DNA of 64,000 bases, from the NCBI GenBank assembly GCA_905221615.1, contig CAJNDT010001002.1, forward strand, positions 248,001-312,000. Direction: 5' to 3'. This DNA comes from Symbiodinium sp. CCMP2592. Lineage: Eukaryota > Sar > Dinophyceae > Suessiales > Symbiodiniaceae. The stretch's first letter is position 1. Each line of letters begins with the position of its first letter. The notes under the pieces are model-generated. The model was not told where the DNA came from. It saw only the letters and a program-made list of their open reading frames with translations, and searched no databases. This document shows, piece by piece, positions 45,871 through 57,851 of this stretch. The position numbers were made by a program, and so were the translations under genes.

Positions 45871-46404
45871 TGCACGCCCACGCAGTTTCTTTTAGCTAGT
45901 GAGAATTGCACAGATGTAGAGATGTGTGGGTGCCAACCTGCCAGCCTGCCCGCCTGCCTGCTTACCTACAGTACCTGCCTACCTACCGGCCTACCTATTT
46001 ACCTCCTGCCTACCTACCCATACGCATCCTATACGCTTACCTGCATATATACATGTTTGTGTCACTTTCGGGTGTAGTGGATCTGCACTGTACCCAGCTC
46101 AGCACCGGAGGAGTCGACAGCACGCCTGCGTAAGGACGCAGCAGCTGAGCGAGTGCGCGGGAAGACATGGCAGGAGCATCGTGAATGTCAAAGTTGCTTG
46201 TTCAAGTCCCTGGTCCAGTGTTCGAGTTAGGATGCAAAGCAAAGGGTTTACCAGAGATATTCGAAAGGCTTTCTGCGCAGTTGAGTTGCACGGCAACTGT
46301 GACGGTGGAGTCTATATTTTCCTTCCTTACAGGAGCTTGTCCGGAGCCTCTAAGCCTAAGCCCTCAACCCCGGGTTGACCACATTGTGCCATGAACGTGC
46401 GCAG

Positions 46405-46540
46405 CTTTGGGAAGTCCTCGTCCGTTGGGAGCATGTCACCGGACTTCACGCCTGACTCCAGGTCCCTCGGCCCGAAAGCCCAAGCGGAGGACAAGCTCCG
46501 ACGGTCGGCGGAGGAGGCCAAGGAGCTGCCAGCTGGCTTT
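46405..46540 (+). CDS. exon candidate, Ser-rich then charged helix
   Basis: After GTGCGCAG it encodes FGKSSSVGSMSPDFTPDSRS and GPKAQAEDKLRRSAEEAKEL. The 3' end is uncertain; a GC donor near 46535 fits. Confidence 0.55.
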
Positions 46541-47029
46541 CAAAAAAGGAGCTGGGATCCGGTGCCAAGAGAAACAGGACACTCCTTTTAGGATATTGGG
46601 GGGAGGATCTTGGGGGGGTTCTTTTGGTTGTGTCATGAAGGAGTTCCCAGTTGAGTTTGGGTTGAGAAAAGGTGAGGACATGTGGGAAGATGTTTGTTCA
46701 GCACTGTAGCAATGAGAGGTGATCTTCCTCGTTGGTGAAAGCATGCTCCGACGAACTGCAAGTGTCACTTCCATGCTTGTGTCCCAGCCCTTGGGTCAAC
46801 ATTACTAGTACAACAAGCTGAAAGGCAAAAAGCTACTTGCTACAAATATCCCTACGGTCGTCGTCAATCTCCAACTAATCCTCGGAACCTAAGCCCTCAA
46901 CCCCAACCCGAAAAGCTAAACCCCGAACCTCGGCGAACGGAAAAGGGTACTGCAAAAAAAACCCTGAAGCTAAAACGTTACACCCAACCCAAACCTTGAC
47001 GCCCAAACCAGGAGGGAAATACACTAATA

Positions 47030-47078
47030 TCATATCATATCATATATATATACGTATATATACACATTAAGATATATA

Positions 47079-47114
<36 letters not shown>

Positions 47115-47132
47115 TGTATGTATGTATGTATT
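47030..47132 (+). repeat. TA and (TATG)n microsatellite
   Basis: CATAT units, TA repeats, then about ten TATG units. Confidence 0.95.
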
Positions 47133-47554
47133 ACAACCTTGAAAATTACAGCCCAGGCGGAGGAGTCTCCGGGAGTCCGAATCCCATTGCCAGGAGCTCT
47201 CGGGCAGTTTGTTTTGGAGAGCCCCATGCCCGGTTCCCTTATAGGAATATGCCGTAGGAGCCGTAGGGGGATCTTCCACATGACATGAGGGTGTATCGGG
47301 CCCTCTGGGCTGTGCGGGTTTTCTCAGAGGTTTGGATCAGAAAGGTTTGGAGGTTCAGACTGCTGGGATTCAGGGCTTGGTGCATTGCAGTCCCTGCTCA
47401 AAGAAAGACTGGTGGGATTTTCCGCTAAACCCTGAGATTTCGGGATGTGGAGAGTGAGTATGCGGGGTCTTGATTCAAGGTTTGGTTCGAAGTTGCAGAG
47501 GGTTTGACAGTGTTTTCGGGCGGTGGTTATGACCCCGAGCATTCTGCGCCCATC

Positions 47555-47700
47555 TTCGCACGAGTACACCCCCGCTCGCACGAGTACGCCCGATGACGCC
47601 CGAGTAGCCGCGAGTATGCCCGAATTCGCCCAAGTACGCCGGAGTACGCTGTCGTACGCCCGTCTACATGCCCGCGTATGCCCGAGCAGCCCCGGACAAA
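47555..47700 (+). repeat. degenerate CGAGTACGCC minisatellite
   Basis: About a dozen imperfect ten-base GC-rich units (CGAGTACGCC, CGAGTATGCC, CGCGTATGCC) at the left edge of the AT-rich island. Confidence 0.85.
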
Positions 47701-47819
47701 GAGACAACGACGTGGGTGAAGACAAGCTCCTAGAGTGCCAGAGCAAGCAGTTAAGCGACATGCTCGAAGAGTGCCAGACTGGCAGAGCAAGCAATTCGGA
47801 ATAATTGCAGAACACAAAT

Positions 47820-48095
47820 GTTAATATGCAATATAGACAAAAAGTAAGCAAATATAACAAAATGTAAGACAGACGACACATGACAAACAACCGTATACAG
47901 CTTCTATAACATGGTGAATCAGATATCGCACAACATAGACCAAATACCATAGTAAGCATTAGCCATTCTGCATCGTATATGTGTTTGTAAATAGCTGCAG
48001 CAGAGTGTCTGTAGCAAACCTTGTTATGTTGACTATTTTTAGAATTAGCATTGTTACTAACCCAGAAAAAGCTTCTACTACTACTGCCGCTACGG

Positions 48096-48130
<35 letters not shown>

Positions 48131-49590
48131 GCTACTACTACTACTACTACTACTACTACTAGTCCTACTACGACGACAACAACAGCAACAACAACTACTA
48201 CTACTGCTACTATTACCAGTTCTACTATTACGACTGCAACACCAGCACCAACAACTACTACCACTACTACTAGTCCCACTGCTACTGCCACAGCTGCTAT
48301 CATGATAAATAAATGTATATGCACACATATATATATATACACCCAGTTATTTCAAGTTGCAGTGTACAGTAAGAAATTACATAGTCTGCAATATATGCAG
48401 TATGCAGAAAGTAGCATGTAACGCATAGCCTGTGCTGTACAACACACATGCAAGGGATAGACGATGTGCTACGTATTCTGCTTTGTACATTATATACTAT
48501 GTACACAGAGCTATATACCACGTAATATACAATATAAAACATGTAGCCTGTCATTGCTAAACCTTAAACTGTGGTATGTAGCACGAAACAAATAAGATGC
48601 AGCACGGGCAAATGTAGTTCATTGTATTTTACATGTAAAGAACAGTTGAAGCTATATAAAGCTAAAGGCACCGATATCAAGCATTTAGGGTCTGCTATGT
48701 AAGAGGTGTATTGCAGAACATTTTATGTGTCTAACTTGTTGTTTGAGAGTTGGTTCATACCATTTTACGCGCTATGCTACTGTACGCTCTGAATTATGTT
48801 TAATTATGCCAAATCTTTTGCACTACGACTTGCATCGCATTAATAGATTACAACTCTACACAGTCCATAGTACTATATTTTTCAACGCATATGATTCTTT
48901 TCCATGTGCATTATACACTAGTTGTGATCTGACATACGTCGTGATTTACTGCATGTAAAAGACAACATCATTTGCAATACTCAGTATACAGCAGATGGAA
49001 GATAACGGAGATAGCAGTTGTTAAGACTTATCTATGATATACCGTAAACATGCGCAAACTTTATTCCGGATTAAGTTGTAAAGCATGAAACACACCACAC
49101 CACGTGGAGAACCTATTTCACCATGTCACCATGTATAGTAAAGTAAGCCAAACATGTACAATATGCGCGATGTAACATTTTGCACGAATAGAAAGTATTC
49201 GCACTTTGTTCTCACTGTAAGACTAGGTGAGTTAACGAACCACCAAACACGTGAACATACAAGGAATACACATGCTGAGAGCAAAGTATACCTTTCTGCT
49301 TCATGGGCCTTCAGCAGAAACAATGTGTAATGTAGAATAAACCATCACTTTCGATATGTACGAAGAAATTCAGGTACAAGATATTCACTGTGTAATGTAA
49401 CGTGCCACCGGGCTGCGGACACATTACGTATGTTTTTATATGCTGTCTGAGAGAAGGGTCTGTAAAGTTTATGACATCTTGCAAAACACTAACTTTAAGA
49501 TTTATCTGCTATGTAACATGTAAAAGTGTCATATTCAGTATTATATAAATGAATAAATGTCAATATATATATATATATATCCGTTTTTTA
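47820..49590. other. AT-rich island with (CTA)n block
   Basis: Base composition falls sharply compared with its surroundings. Words such as TATGTAA, ACATGTAAA and GTAATGTA recur, and a CTA triplet array occupies 48070-48290. No protein, organellar gene or RNA could be recognised. Confidence 0.6.
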
Positions 49591-49603
49591 TTTATACATG
49601 ACA

Positions 49604-49715
49604 TACCGGCGCTGCTCACGCATACCCGGCGCTACACGTGCATACCCGCCCTGTACCCGCGTATTACCCGGCGCTACCTGCGTATTCCCGGCACTAGCTA
49701 GCTTTGGGTACCAGC
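49604..49715 (+). repeat. degenerate GCATACCCGGCGCTAC minisatellite
   Basis: About five imperfect GC-rich units (GCATACCCGGCGCTAC, GCGTATTACCCGGCGC) at the right edge of the AT-rich island; partly similar to the units at 47555-47700. Confidence 0.8.
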
Positions 49716-50091
49716 TAAGGCCTTGTGCAAGTCCGTGTGCATTTGGCACTTCGGGTCTTTCCTTACAACGTGGAGGAGCGTGGACAGAGCCGGCAAGGGA
49801 AACAGCGGAACATGTACCTGTACGAACCCATTTCAGCTTCATGTGTTATTGATTTCCGCCACCCCCCCTCACAGGCGCACACACACACACGCAACAACAG
49901 CGGCAGAACAAAGCCAATACACCACACGAAGCGTTAGCAAGGAGCCCTTAATCCGTGACCCTGACTGAACCCTAAAGCACCAACCCTGAGCTAGCTCGAA
50001 ATTGTAAACTCGACCGTAAGCTTCACACCCCGCGCCAAACCTCAAACCTAGTGTTAAACCTTAACACCACACCCACAACGTTCCTCTGAAG

Positions 50092-50166
50092 GTGCACAGC
50101 CAGGCCCTCCAAAAGGCTCGGCAGCAGCGGCCCTCGGAGCTGGCAGGGATCAAGGCTGACAGCGGG
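50092..50166 (+). CDS. exon candidate, phase 0-0, 25 codons
   Basis: Encodes VHSQALQKARQQRPSELAGI and KADSG between AG and GT. Confidence 0.55.
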
Positions 50167-51203
50167 GTTTTAGGACATGTCTTTCCTAAAGTGTTCTTTG
50201 GTCGGTGTTTAGGTTCCTGTTAAAGGAAGACGTTTGGGGCTTGGGGGGAGCATGAGGGAACAGATGCGACAGGAGAAGCAACCAAGATAGCCGTACTACT
50301 ATCAGGACTGGTGACGGAAACGCTATGGATCGCTTTACGAGTGGCCATGATGAGACTCAGAAGCTCTGCGATCATCAGCGAGGCAGTCGAGATTACAAAG
50401 GCCTTCCAACCCGAACTCCTAAAGTCCTGTAGAAGGCCGCCTTTGGTTCAGCTTGCGCTTCCACTTGGCGTGAGAGCATGTCTGACTTTGGCAGCAGCTG
50501 CCCAGTTGCCTTGGTGACACAGTTTGCAGTGTAGGACCTTTTGGTTTAGCGGTGACCGGTTGGCGTGTAGGGGTTCACTGGCGGAACACCGTGGAAGTGC
50601 AGGTCATTAACCAGTATTGACAACAGCTGTGACATTGATACTCAGCTCCGCCCCAACCAGGCTGTTCATACTCTACCAGTAAGGAATTGCACAAACCTGT
50701 GTTCAATTTGTTTCAGCAGCAGGCAGCAGAGAAACAACATCAGCCGTCACGACCATAGCCATCAGTGAAGGCATTGGCACGTAAGCAGCAGCGGTCGTGG
50801 CAGTTCTAGTGTCCATAGTTATCTTCATTTCCGAGGTGTGCTTGGTGGTAGATCAGACAAGAGACGAGCAAAGACAGACCAAGCACAACATGCTTGTGGT
50901 AAGCACAGTGTCGCAAAACAAAAGAGCTGACTAGTCATGGTCAGGCTTTTCGTCACCGTGCAACTTCAACTGCGGCAGCTGTTACAGTTGGTGCTACTGC
51001 TACTGCTGCTGCTGCTCCTGCTACTGCTTGCCGTTACTGCTGCTGTTACTGCTATCACTTTTACTCCTACGACGGCAACGACTGCGACTTGCTGCGACTG
51101 TTGAATCTCGCAAGAAGCCGGAACAAGAAGCGTTCGTGGACAGAGTACAGGGTTCCCATGCTGAACCTCAGCATAACCTCCCTCTCGTTTGCTCAACCTG
51201 CAG
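50167..51203. other. non-coding stretch
   Basis: Short TGCTACTGCTGC run near 50990-51050; an open segment near 50325-50405 is not convincing. Confidence 0.3.
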
Positions 51204-51299
51204 ATCCAAGGCCTCGCAAAGTCCCCAGCATCTGCGTCCTCGACCGACAGACGCCAGCGGCTTGCCGCAGAGCTGCGAGCCGCGGAAACGCTGCGGCCT
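51204..51299 (+). CDS. exon candidate, phase 0-0, 32 codons
   Basis: Encodes IQGLAKSPASASSTDRRQRL and AAELRAAETLRP between CCTGCAG and GT. Confidence 0.5.
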
Positions 51300-51845
51300 G
51301 TCCTGGCATTGCTTTGTCTGTTTGCATGGTTGCTTCTTGGTTTTTGAGGAGTCTGTCAGCATTGCGATGGTTTTTGCCATAATGCCATAATTTCCATTCT
51401 CCTCGGCACGGACATCCTGTGCTCAAAAGGCGAATCTAGCTTTGAGAGACCCAGCGTGGTGTGCTGCGCTTGAACTGGCCGTGAAGTTGGTGTACGCACG
51501 TTCGGATGGTGCATAGGAGCCTTTCTTTTCAGCCCAACTCTTCGTTCCAATCACCAAGGCCCCTACATTAGATTGCATACTCCGAAGGTACGCCAACACC
51601 AAGCTCCAGGTCTCCGAATCTCGACTGCATCCGACGGCTTTCATCGACACGGTTGAGGTTTGGACATTTGCACTGAAGCCTCTCCCAAGCGTGCATGGCC
51701 CTTTGGCCTGTGGCTGACTTTCATAGCTTGAAGGTTTCTTAGAATTACATAGGGGTGCTTTATCCAGCGTCTTACCTCAAGCACGCTTCTATGTCTTCAA
51801 CGGCCAAAAACTAGTGCAGAGGTGTTCAACACTCACTCGCTGCAG

Positions 51846-51929
51846 GAGATGAGATCGCAGATCCGGATGCTGCAGCTGGAGCAAAGTGCGAGTCGTGCCC
51901 TGGACTTGTGTTCCGTGCTCGGATCTTCT
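51846..51929 (+). CDS. exon candidate, phase 0-0, 28 codons
   Basis: Between GCTGCAG and GTGAAAG it encodes EMRSQIRMLQLEQSASRALD and LCSVLGSS, a clear coiled coil. Confidence 0.6.
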
Positions 51930-52225
51930 GTGAAAGGGTGGAAGGGTCCTCGTCTTGTCCACGGAGCATTCTCCCTTATTAAATTACAACTATTCGATTT
52001 TCACAGGGGGACCCAAAAATATGAAGGGCGAAAGGGTACTACTCTTCAAAGAAGGTGTCCTGGCTCTGGGTACCCAGTTCAGGAGCTTCCGGTCCTCGGG
52101 CCCTGGCTGCCAACTCGGTTCCAGCTGAGCCGGCACCTTGACGTAAAACTGGCATCATGAGGCATTGTTGCCGATGCAGCCGTGCATGGTAAACCGTGCA
52201 ATTCAGCAGAGGGACAAGTGACTAG

Positions 52226-52299
52226 GTCAGAACTTTGGAGTGAGCAGCAGCGAGAATTCGAGTGTCTGCGTCGTTTCGGGATGGCTTTGGCTTTGCGAG
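52226..52299 (+). CDS. exon candidate
   Basis: Encodes SELWSEQQREFECLRRFGMA and LALR between CTAG and GT. The last exon candidate before the LHC gene. Confidence 0.45.
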
Positions 52300-53201
52300 G
52301 TCAATTCCAATGTCTATGCCGGTCTTGTCGAAAGGTTCCAAAGCCTAGTCCGGGCATGATTTGGATGCAGGCTCCCCCTTTCCTGGGCTCAGCATGCACC
52401 AGTGTCTACGCTGATGATACCCAGCACGAGGAATCCGACGCACGAGAACCTCCGGACAGAAACATGTCGTGACGAGGTGGCTTCTCTTGCAGGTAGGCGC
52501 CGTTCAGTCACTAAAGCAACGCCAGAGAAATTCTCTGCGTTCTGCGAGTGGTGAGACCCTCCCTCAGCTGTAAGCAATGCATCCTGACCTAGCCAACAGC
52601 ATACACCCAAATCCCAAACCCTTTCCCCCCCAACAAACGAATTGAACTTCTGAGGATGTATCCGCCGGACTTCTGCGGCGGCGGCAGGCGCAGGCCAGGA
52701 TCTGTTGGGCAGTACCAGGAGCCATCAAGACGACCGCATGAACTTCGAGCAACATGGTTGGGGGTTGAGGGTTCTGCAAGGCGTCCTTGCATTCTACCTC
52801 TTGCATGCGAGCTTCGGTCCGCTTCGAAATTTCGGAATGCATGAGACATCGTAGGCCGAATGCAACATCTGGAATGACACAGTATGCGTGCATTCATGCA
52901 TCGGTGCAGTTCTGTGCATATGCACAGAAACGTACTTTCGTATGTACGTACGTACATTCGTGCATACGTACACACATACATGCACACATACGTACATATG
53001 TGCATGCATCACTACTTGGCGTATGAAAGGAAAGCAGGATAGCAGTAGACTTTGATTCATGGTGTAATCATGGGCCACGGACAGGATCAAGATACCGGCG
53101 TGCATCGGGTTGCTCTTCCCGATACCTTCTGCTGCTTTTCGACTCTTCAGGCGGCGCAGTAGCCCGTAGTCCTCCAAGGAGACCTGTGGGCGTTTTTTGC
53201 C
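52300..53201. other. spacer upstream of LHC gene
   Basis: Contains CGTACATACG/TGCACATAC repeats near 52930-53005. The ~20 bases before the LHC ATG are rich in T (GGGCGTTTTTTGCC), a possible acceptor tract for trans-splicing, but no site can be fixed. Confidence 0.35.
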
Positions 53202-55629
53202 ATGCCAGCCATGTCCAAGCTCTCGGCCTTGGCCACCGGGGCGGCCGCGGTGACAGCAGCAACAGCCTTCGTGGGAGTGCCGCAACCGGCTGCGCAGCCG
53301 GTCACGCTCCGTGGCGCGAAATCGCAGCAAAAGTCTGCCGGTGTCTCCGCCGCCGCAGCGGGCGCCGCAGCAGGCCTCGGCTTGGGTGTCATGGGTTTGG
53401 CCTCCCTCGTGCGCCCGGCGGCCGCCGCTCCACGCGTGGTGCGCTGCGCCTACGACGCCTCCAACGAGATCGGCGCCTGCGACCCCCTTTTGTTCTGGGA
53501 CCCGGTCGGCTACTGCCAGGATGGTTGCACCAAGGAGGACTTCGACCGCCGGCGAGCCGTGGAGCTGAAGCACGGCAGGCTTTGTATGGTCGCCACGATT
53601 GGCATGGTCTGGCCGGATATCTTCGGCAAGTTTGATGGCTACTTGTCCCCATCCCAAAACCTGAAGTTTGCCGACGTTCCTTCGGGGATCGCAGCAGTGA
53701 CGAAGGTTCCCTTGGAGGGCTGGTTGCAGATCCTGTTGGTGGCCGGTCTCATTGAGACCCAGCTCTTGAAGGACCAGTCTTTTGGAGGCTTCGGTTACGC
53801 AAAGTACGGCGCAGAGCCTGGCAACTTTGGTACGGGTTACTGGGGCAGGAAGATCCAGGACCCTGCCGAGCGCAAGCTGAAGCTGACCACCGAGCTGAAC
53901 AACGGCAGGCCTGGGCATGAGAGTCAAACATGTCCTTGTGCACGTTGTGCACGATGAGCCTTGAGATATGCCTAGACTCTCGAAGTAGGGTAGTCAAGCG
54001 TGGTCTCCGCCTGGTTTCCTCGCTTCGCTTAGCGGTTTTTAAGCCCAGAGCTCAGCATGAGCTCACGTGTGCCACGGCGCCCATCGCCTGCTCTGCTTGA
54101 TGTGCTATTCAGGAGGTCACATGCAGTTTGCTTCATGCTTGCTGTGCCGTGCTCTCACTTGCTCGTTTTTATCATGATGCTTCCACATGTTGCTCTGCTT
54201 TTCGTGGGATCTGAACTCCGGTGGTTGGGTACGCCCCCCCGCCGCCCCCCCGGCGAACAGCGGCAGGCTGGCGATGATTGCCATGTCCGGTATGCTGATC
54301 CAGAACGGCCTCACGGGCCAGTCCCCCATCGAGCAGCTCACTGCCGGCCATATCTCGCCTTTCAACGACGGCCAGGGCTTCTTCGCTTTCGACCCTTCCG
54401 CAGAGCTTGGTGCCTGCCCTCCCCTGGGCTACTGGGATCCCTTCGGCATGATGGCCTTCCAGGACGAGGAGAAGTTCCGCCGCAACCGCGAGCTGGAGTT
54501 GAAGCATGGCAGGATCTGCATGGTCGCGACGATCGGGATGATTGTGCCCGACCTCTTCGGCCGCTTCGGAGGCTTCCTCTCACCCTCCATGGACCTCAAG
54601 TTCTCGGATATCCCTTGCACCATTGAGGCCATCTACAAGGTCCCCACCTTCGGTTGGTTGCAGATCTTTGCGCTTGCGGGTGCCATTGAGGCCAAGAACC
54701 AGGCCTTCCCAGAGAACTATGGCTACCCTCCTTTCTGGGGCCGAATCAACAGCCTCGAACCCGAGGAGAAGCAGAAAAAGCTATTGGCTGAGATCAACAA
54801 CGGCAGATTGGCCATGGTTGCTATGGCCGCCATCGTGGCACAGAACGGTGCCACGGGCCAGTCTCTGGTCGAGCAGTTCACCACCGGGAACCTGAACCCC
54901 TTCGTGGGTGGCTACGCGCAGCACAAGGGCGAGCGCCCGGGCCCGGGTGACAGGTTGCAAATGCGCGCTGAGTTCGGCTCCGGAGCTGGCAAGTCCACGG
55001 CCATCCCGTGGGATCCAATCCCAGAGGGCCTCAGCAACGACATCTTCAACAACACCTACGTGGGTGACGTGGGCTTCGACCCCGCGGGCTTTGCCAAGAA
55101 CCAGCGCCTTCTTCCTTGGTACCGGGAGGCCGAGCTTGCCCACGGCCGTGTGTGCATGCTTGCAGTGCTGGGCTACACGGTGCAGACTTCCGGTGCCAAG
55201 TTCGAGCCGTTCATCACCCGCTACCCAACGGACTCTGCGGACCCCCTTAAGGCCGCCACGCAGGTGCCGATCGTCGGATGGCTTCAGATCATTGTGGTTA
55301 TCGCCCTGTCGGAGCTTTGGCGCTACGAGAACGTCATCAGCAAGTACTCGCAGGGAGTCCAGCCAGGTGACCTCGGCTGGAACCCCACTGCTCCCGTGAG
55401 CAGCCCACGCCCCAAGTGGTTCGGCCCCACCTTCACGGCTGCATACCAGCCAGAGGAGTGGAACAACATGAAGCTGCGCGAGATTAAGCACTGCCGTTTG
55501 GCCATGGTGGGCTTCTTCTTCATGGTGCTCCGAAACGCATCCACCGGCGAGGGCCCCTCCTTGCTCCCCAACTTGACGACGGCAGAGTTCCAGTCTTCTG
55601 TCGGCGACTTCATCCCTAGGGACATCTGA
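53202..55629 (+). CDS. three-domain chlorophyll a-c light-harvesting polyprotein
   Basis: Exons 53202-53908 and 54267-55629 join to 689 residues. The leader (about 1-75) has two hydrophobic stretches and an AFVGVP motif, as in proteins of the triple-membrane peridinin plastid. Domains 1 (about 78-268) and 2 (about 269-460) are close relatives, with helix-1 box ELKHGRLCMVATIG / ELKHGRICMVATIG and helix-3 box NNGRLAM, whose Glu, His, Asn and Arg residues bind chlorophyll and tie the crossed helices. Domain 3 (about 461-689) is a different LHC type (GFDPAGFAKNQRLL, ELAHGRVCMLAVLG, and helix-3 EIKHCRLAMVGFFFM). Polyprotein LHCs cleaved into units are known in dinoflagellates; the spacers here are short. 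Thylakoid light capture is the role. An ATG nine bases downstream is an alternative start. Confidence 0.95.
53909..54266 (+). other. LHC intron, GC-AG, in helix 3 of domain 1
   Basis: A 358-base intron starting GCCTGGGC and ending CGGCAG. CGGCAGGC occurs at both junctions (53903-53910 and 54261-54268). Removing the intron restores the NNGRLAM box exactly; without it the first frame stops at 53957. Confidence 0.9.
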
Positions 55630-56101
55630 GAGGCCTAGGCCTCCACAGCAGAGCTTCCTTTTTTTCAGACTCCCCTTGTACAGGAAGACAAGAGTCCCGT
55701 TGTGACCGGAGCGGCCCGACATCCTCAGAGAGGTCGAGCGAAAAGCAGGAGCATTACAGAGGGCAAGCGCTTGCTAATGCACCCAGAAACTGATTGAGGT
55801 CCTCCGAGGAAAAGCTTCTCACAAAACCCAAGAGCCAAAACTCTACATGAACATGGCCAGGGCTCGAGATGTTCTCGTTGCTATGATCATCGCAGTTATC
55901 AGCATGAAGAAGAGTAATTCGGTGGTGTTGAATGATGACGGTGACGGTGACGATGATGATGATGATGGTACACATAGCATGATGATGCCGATGATGGTCG
56001 GGGCAGTAGCAGCAGTAGCAGTCGTTTTGCTGTCTTTGTCCTCGTTGCTGCTATGACCCTAGTGGTAGCTATTGTCATTCTCATGGTGACCTTTGCTCCA
56101 G
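55630..56101. other. LHC 3' flank
   Basis: TTTTTTTCAG near 55660, then GATGATG-type low complexity (55930-56000). No further gene. Confidence 0.4.
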
Positions 56102-56164
56102 GCCGAGCGCCGGGCCTCGCTGAGGCTGCGGAGCGTGGCGGAAGCTTTGGGACGTCAGTCGCAG
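56102..56164 (+). CDS. exon candidate, phase 0-0, 21 codons
   Basis: After TTTGCTCCAG it encodes AERRASLRLRSVAEALGRQS plus Gln before a GA donor; a longer version to GT at 56188 is possible. Similar in style to the coiled-coil exons upstream of the LHC gene. Confidence 0.5.
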
Positions 56165-56582
56165 GAACGCTCTTTCGGGCTCTCACGGTTTTTGGGAGGT
56201 CCGTGCTGGTCGAGCTGAAGGCTTAGTGCTTCGGTTTCGGGTTTCGGGCTTGGCTGAAAATTAGGTTTGCTGCAAACAAGGGTACAGTAGCTTTTCGGAA
56301 AATGAGAAGCCCCAAACCAAGCTCCAAATGGTAGATTCCTTCCTATAAGGATCCGAATTTTACGGGACCTTTAGTTCTCGGATTTCGGGCTCAGAGTTCG
56401 GAGACTGTTCACCGAATGGGAGTCGGCTAAACCGTAGAGCAGAAGTTGTTGGAAACAGCCCGAATTCGAGCCGTGCACAGCTGCCCAAACCCACAGCCCA
56501 AAACCCTAACTTCGGGCCTCGTTTGGCAGAGTGCGAGTTGTGAGAGCGTAACTTCGGGCCTATTGTAAGAAGCAGCCCAAAG

Positions 56583-56704
56583 GATGCCTCGCGGAGTTCG
56601 GTCGGCGAGACCCTTGCGATCTCTGAGACCTCAGAGGAGGCACCCGAGGAGGCTTGGAACGCTGAAGGATACTTCAGCAAAAAGTGTTACACGAATCCAA
56701 GGAA
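56583..56704 (+). CDS. exon candidate, acidic
   Basis: Encodes DASRSSVGETLAISETSEEA and PEEAWNAEGYFSKKCYTNPR and ends at a perfect GTAAGT donor. Confidence 0.55.
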
Positions 56705-57154
56705 GTAAGTTTAAAGAGTCTTTAAAGGAGCGTCCAGGAACCCTTGTAAAGAATCATTTAGACTCAGAGGAACCTTGAGAAGGAACCCTGAAGGGAATCC
56801 CTAAAGAGACTGGACGACGCCTAGCGGGCGAGAAGGATTCTGAAAGGGTTTAGGAGGCCGTTGGGCGTAGAATCTTTGGGGAGTAGGACCTATCGGGTGT
56901 TCAGGTTCTATGAGTCACACAGGTTTTTCAACGTGTAGCTCTTAGGATTTGTAAAACAGGCGACTTGAAGGGCACGTTAATGTTTGGATGCTTTTTGGGC
57001 TCCTCCTCTTGGCAAAGACTTGCATGCGGTCCACTTCTTTCGTGGATGCTGTGGTGGACGCGAAGACAGCCCAGTTAACCCAAGCCACGTCAAGTCCTCC
57101 AGACAGATGCTCCCATGCGGGCCATGTAACAGGTGTGTGTGACCAAACTCAAAG

Positions 57155-57262
57155 ATCAAGAGTCAGGGCACCGAAGCCGCGAAACTTTCAGAAGCCGCGA
57201 GCCAGGAAACTCCGGGCCCTATCGTGGACCCATCCCAGTCGTCCAGGGCCGAGGATTGCGCT
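57155..57262 (+). CDS. exon candidate, phase 0-0, 36 codons
   Basis: Encodes IKSQGTEAAKLSEAASQETP and GPIVDPSQSSRAEDCA, ending at GTGAGA. Confidence 0.5.
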
Positions 57263-57717
57263 GTGAGATTCTGCATTTTGCATATTCCGGGTTCAGGGTT
57301 TGGGCCTTCCTTGCAGGGTTGAAGGGTTGTGGTTGATGTGGGTGACTGGCATGATGCTCCTCGCTGTCCTTGGAAGTCTGCCGATTGCTGTACTGGTATG
57401 GTTGCTACCATCAGCTCTTCTTTGTCATGACTTTAATTTCCATGAGAGTATGATCTCAAATCTTGATAGGACGTAGATGTCGTTCCATCACCTCTGCCTC
57501 CTGGCCGAAGCCGCGTTAGAGATATTAACAGGAGGCGGGGCAGGCCAGGCAGAGCGGCATGAACTGTCATGGGGACATGTACGTTTGGAGTGATAAGAGA
57601 AGAAGAGAGTCTCCAAGGACGGCCGTAAAGTCGATGAGGAATTGCAGCATCAGCGCATTGCCAACAAGCACCGTCATTTCAACATCTGTAACCTTAACTG
57701 GAACTGTGATTGCGCAG

Positions 57718-57851
57718 GAGCCTCAGCCTGGAATAGTCTGCAAGGACGTCGTCGAGGAGTTGCACAGCCTGACCCGGCCCACGAATATGCCTGGAACATC
57801 CCAGGATGATCGCCAGGCCGCAAGTAACAGTGACGGTTTCTCCAAGCAAAG
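57718..57851 (+). CDS. exon candidate
   Basis: After TTGCGCAG it encodes EPQPGIVCKDVVEELHSLTR and TSQDDRQAASNSDGFSKQ up to GT; a GA donor at 57805 would give a 29-codon phase-0 exon. A further segment (about 57962-58043, SACSSLPEYLRQLPGGPGAW) may follow. Confidence 0.4.

Noticed and set aside
48725..48958. 77-codon open frame in the AT-rich island, considered as transferred organellar coding sequence
   Set aside because: No resemblance to cox1, cox3, cob or plastid minicircle proteins could be seen.
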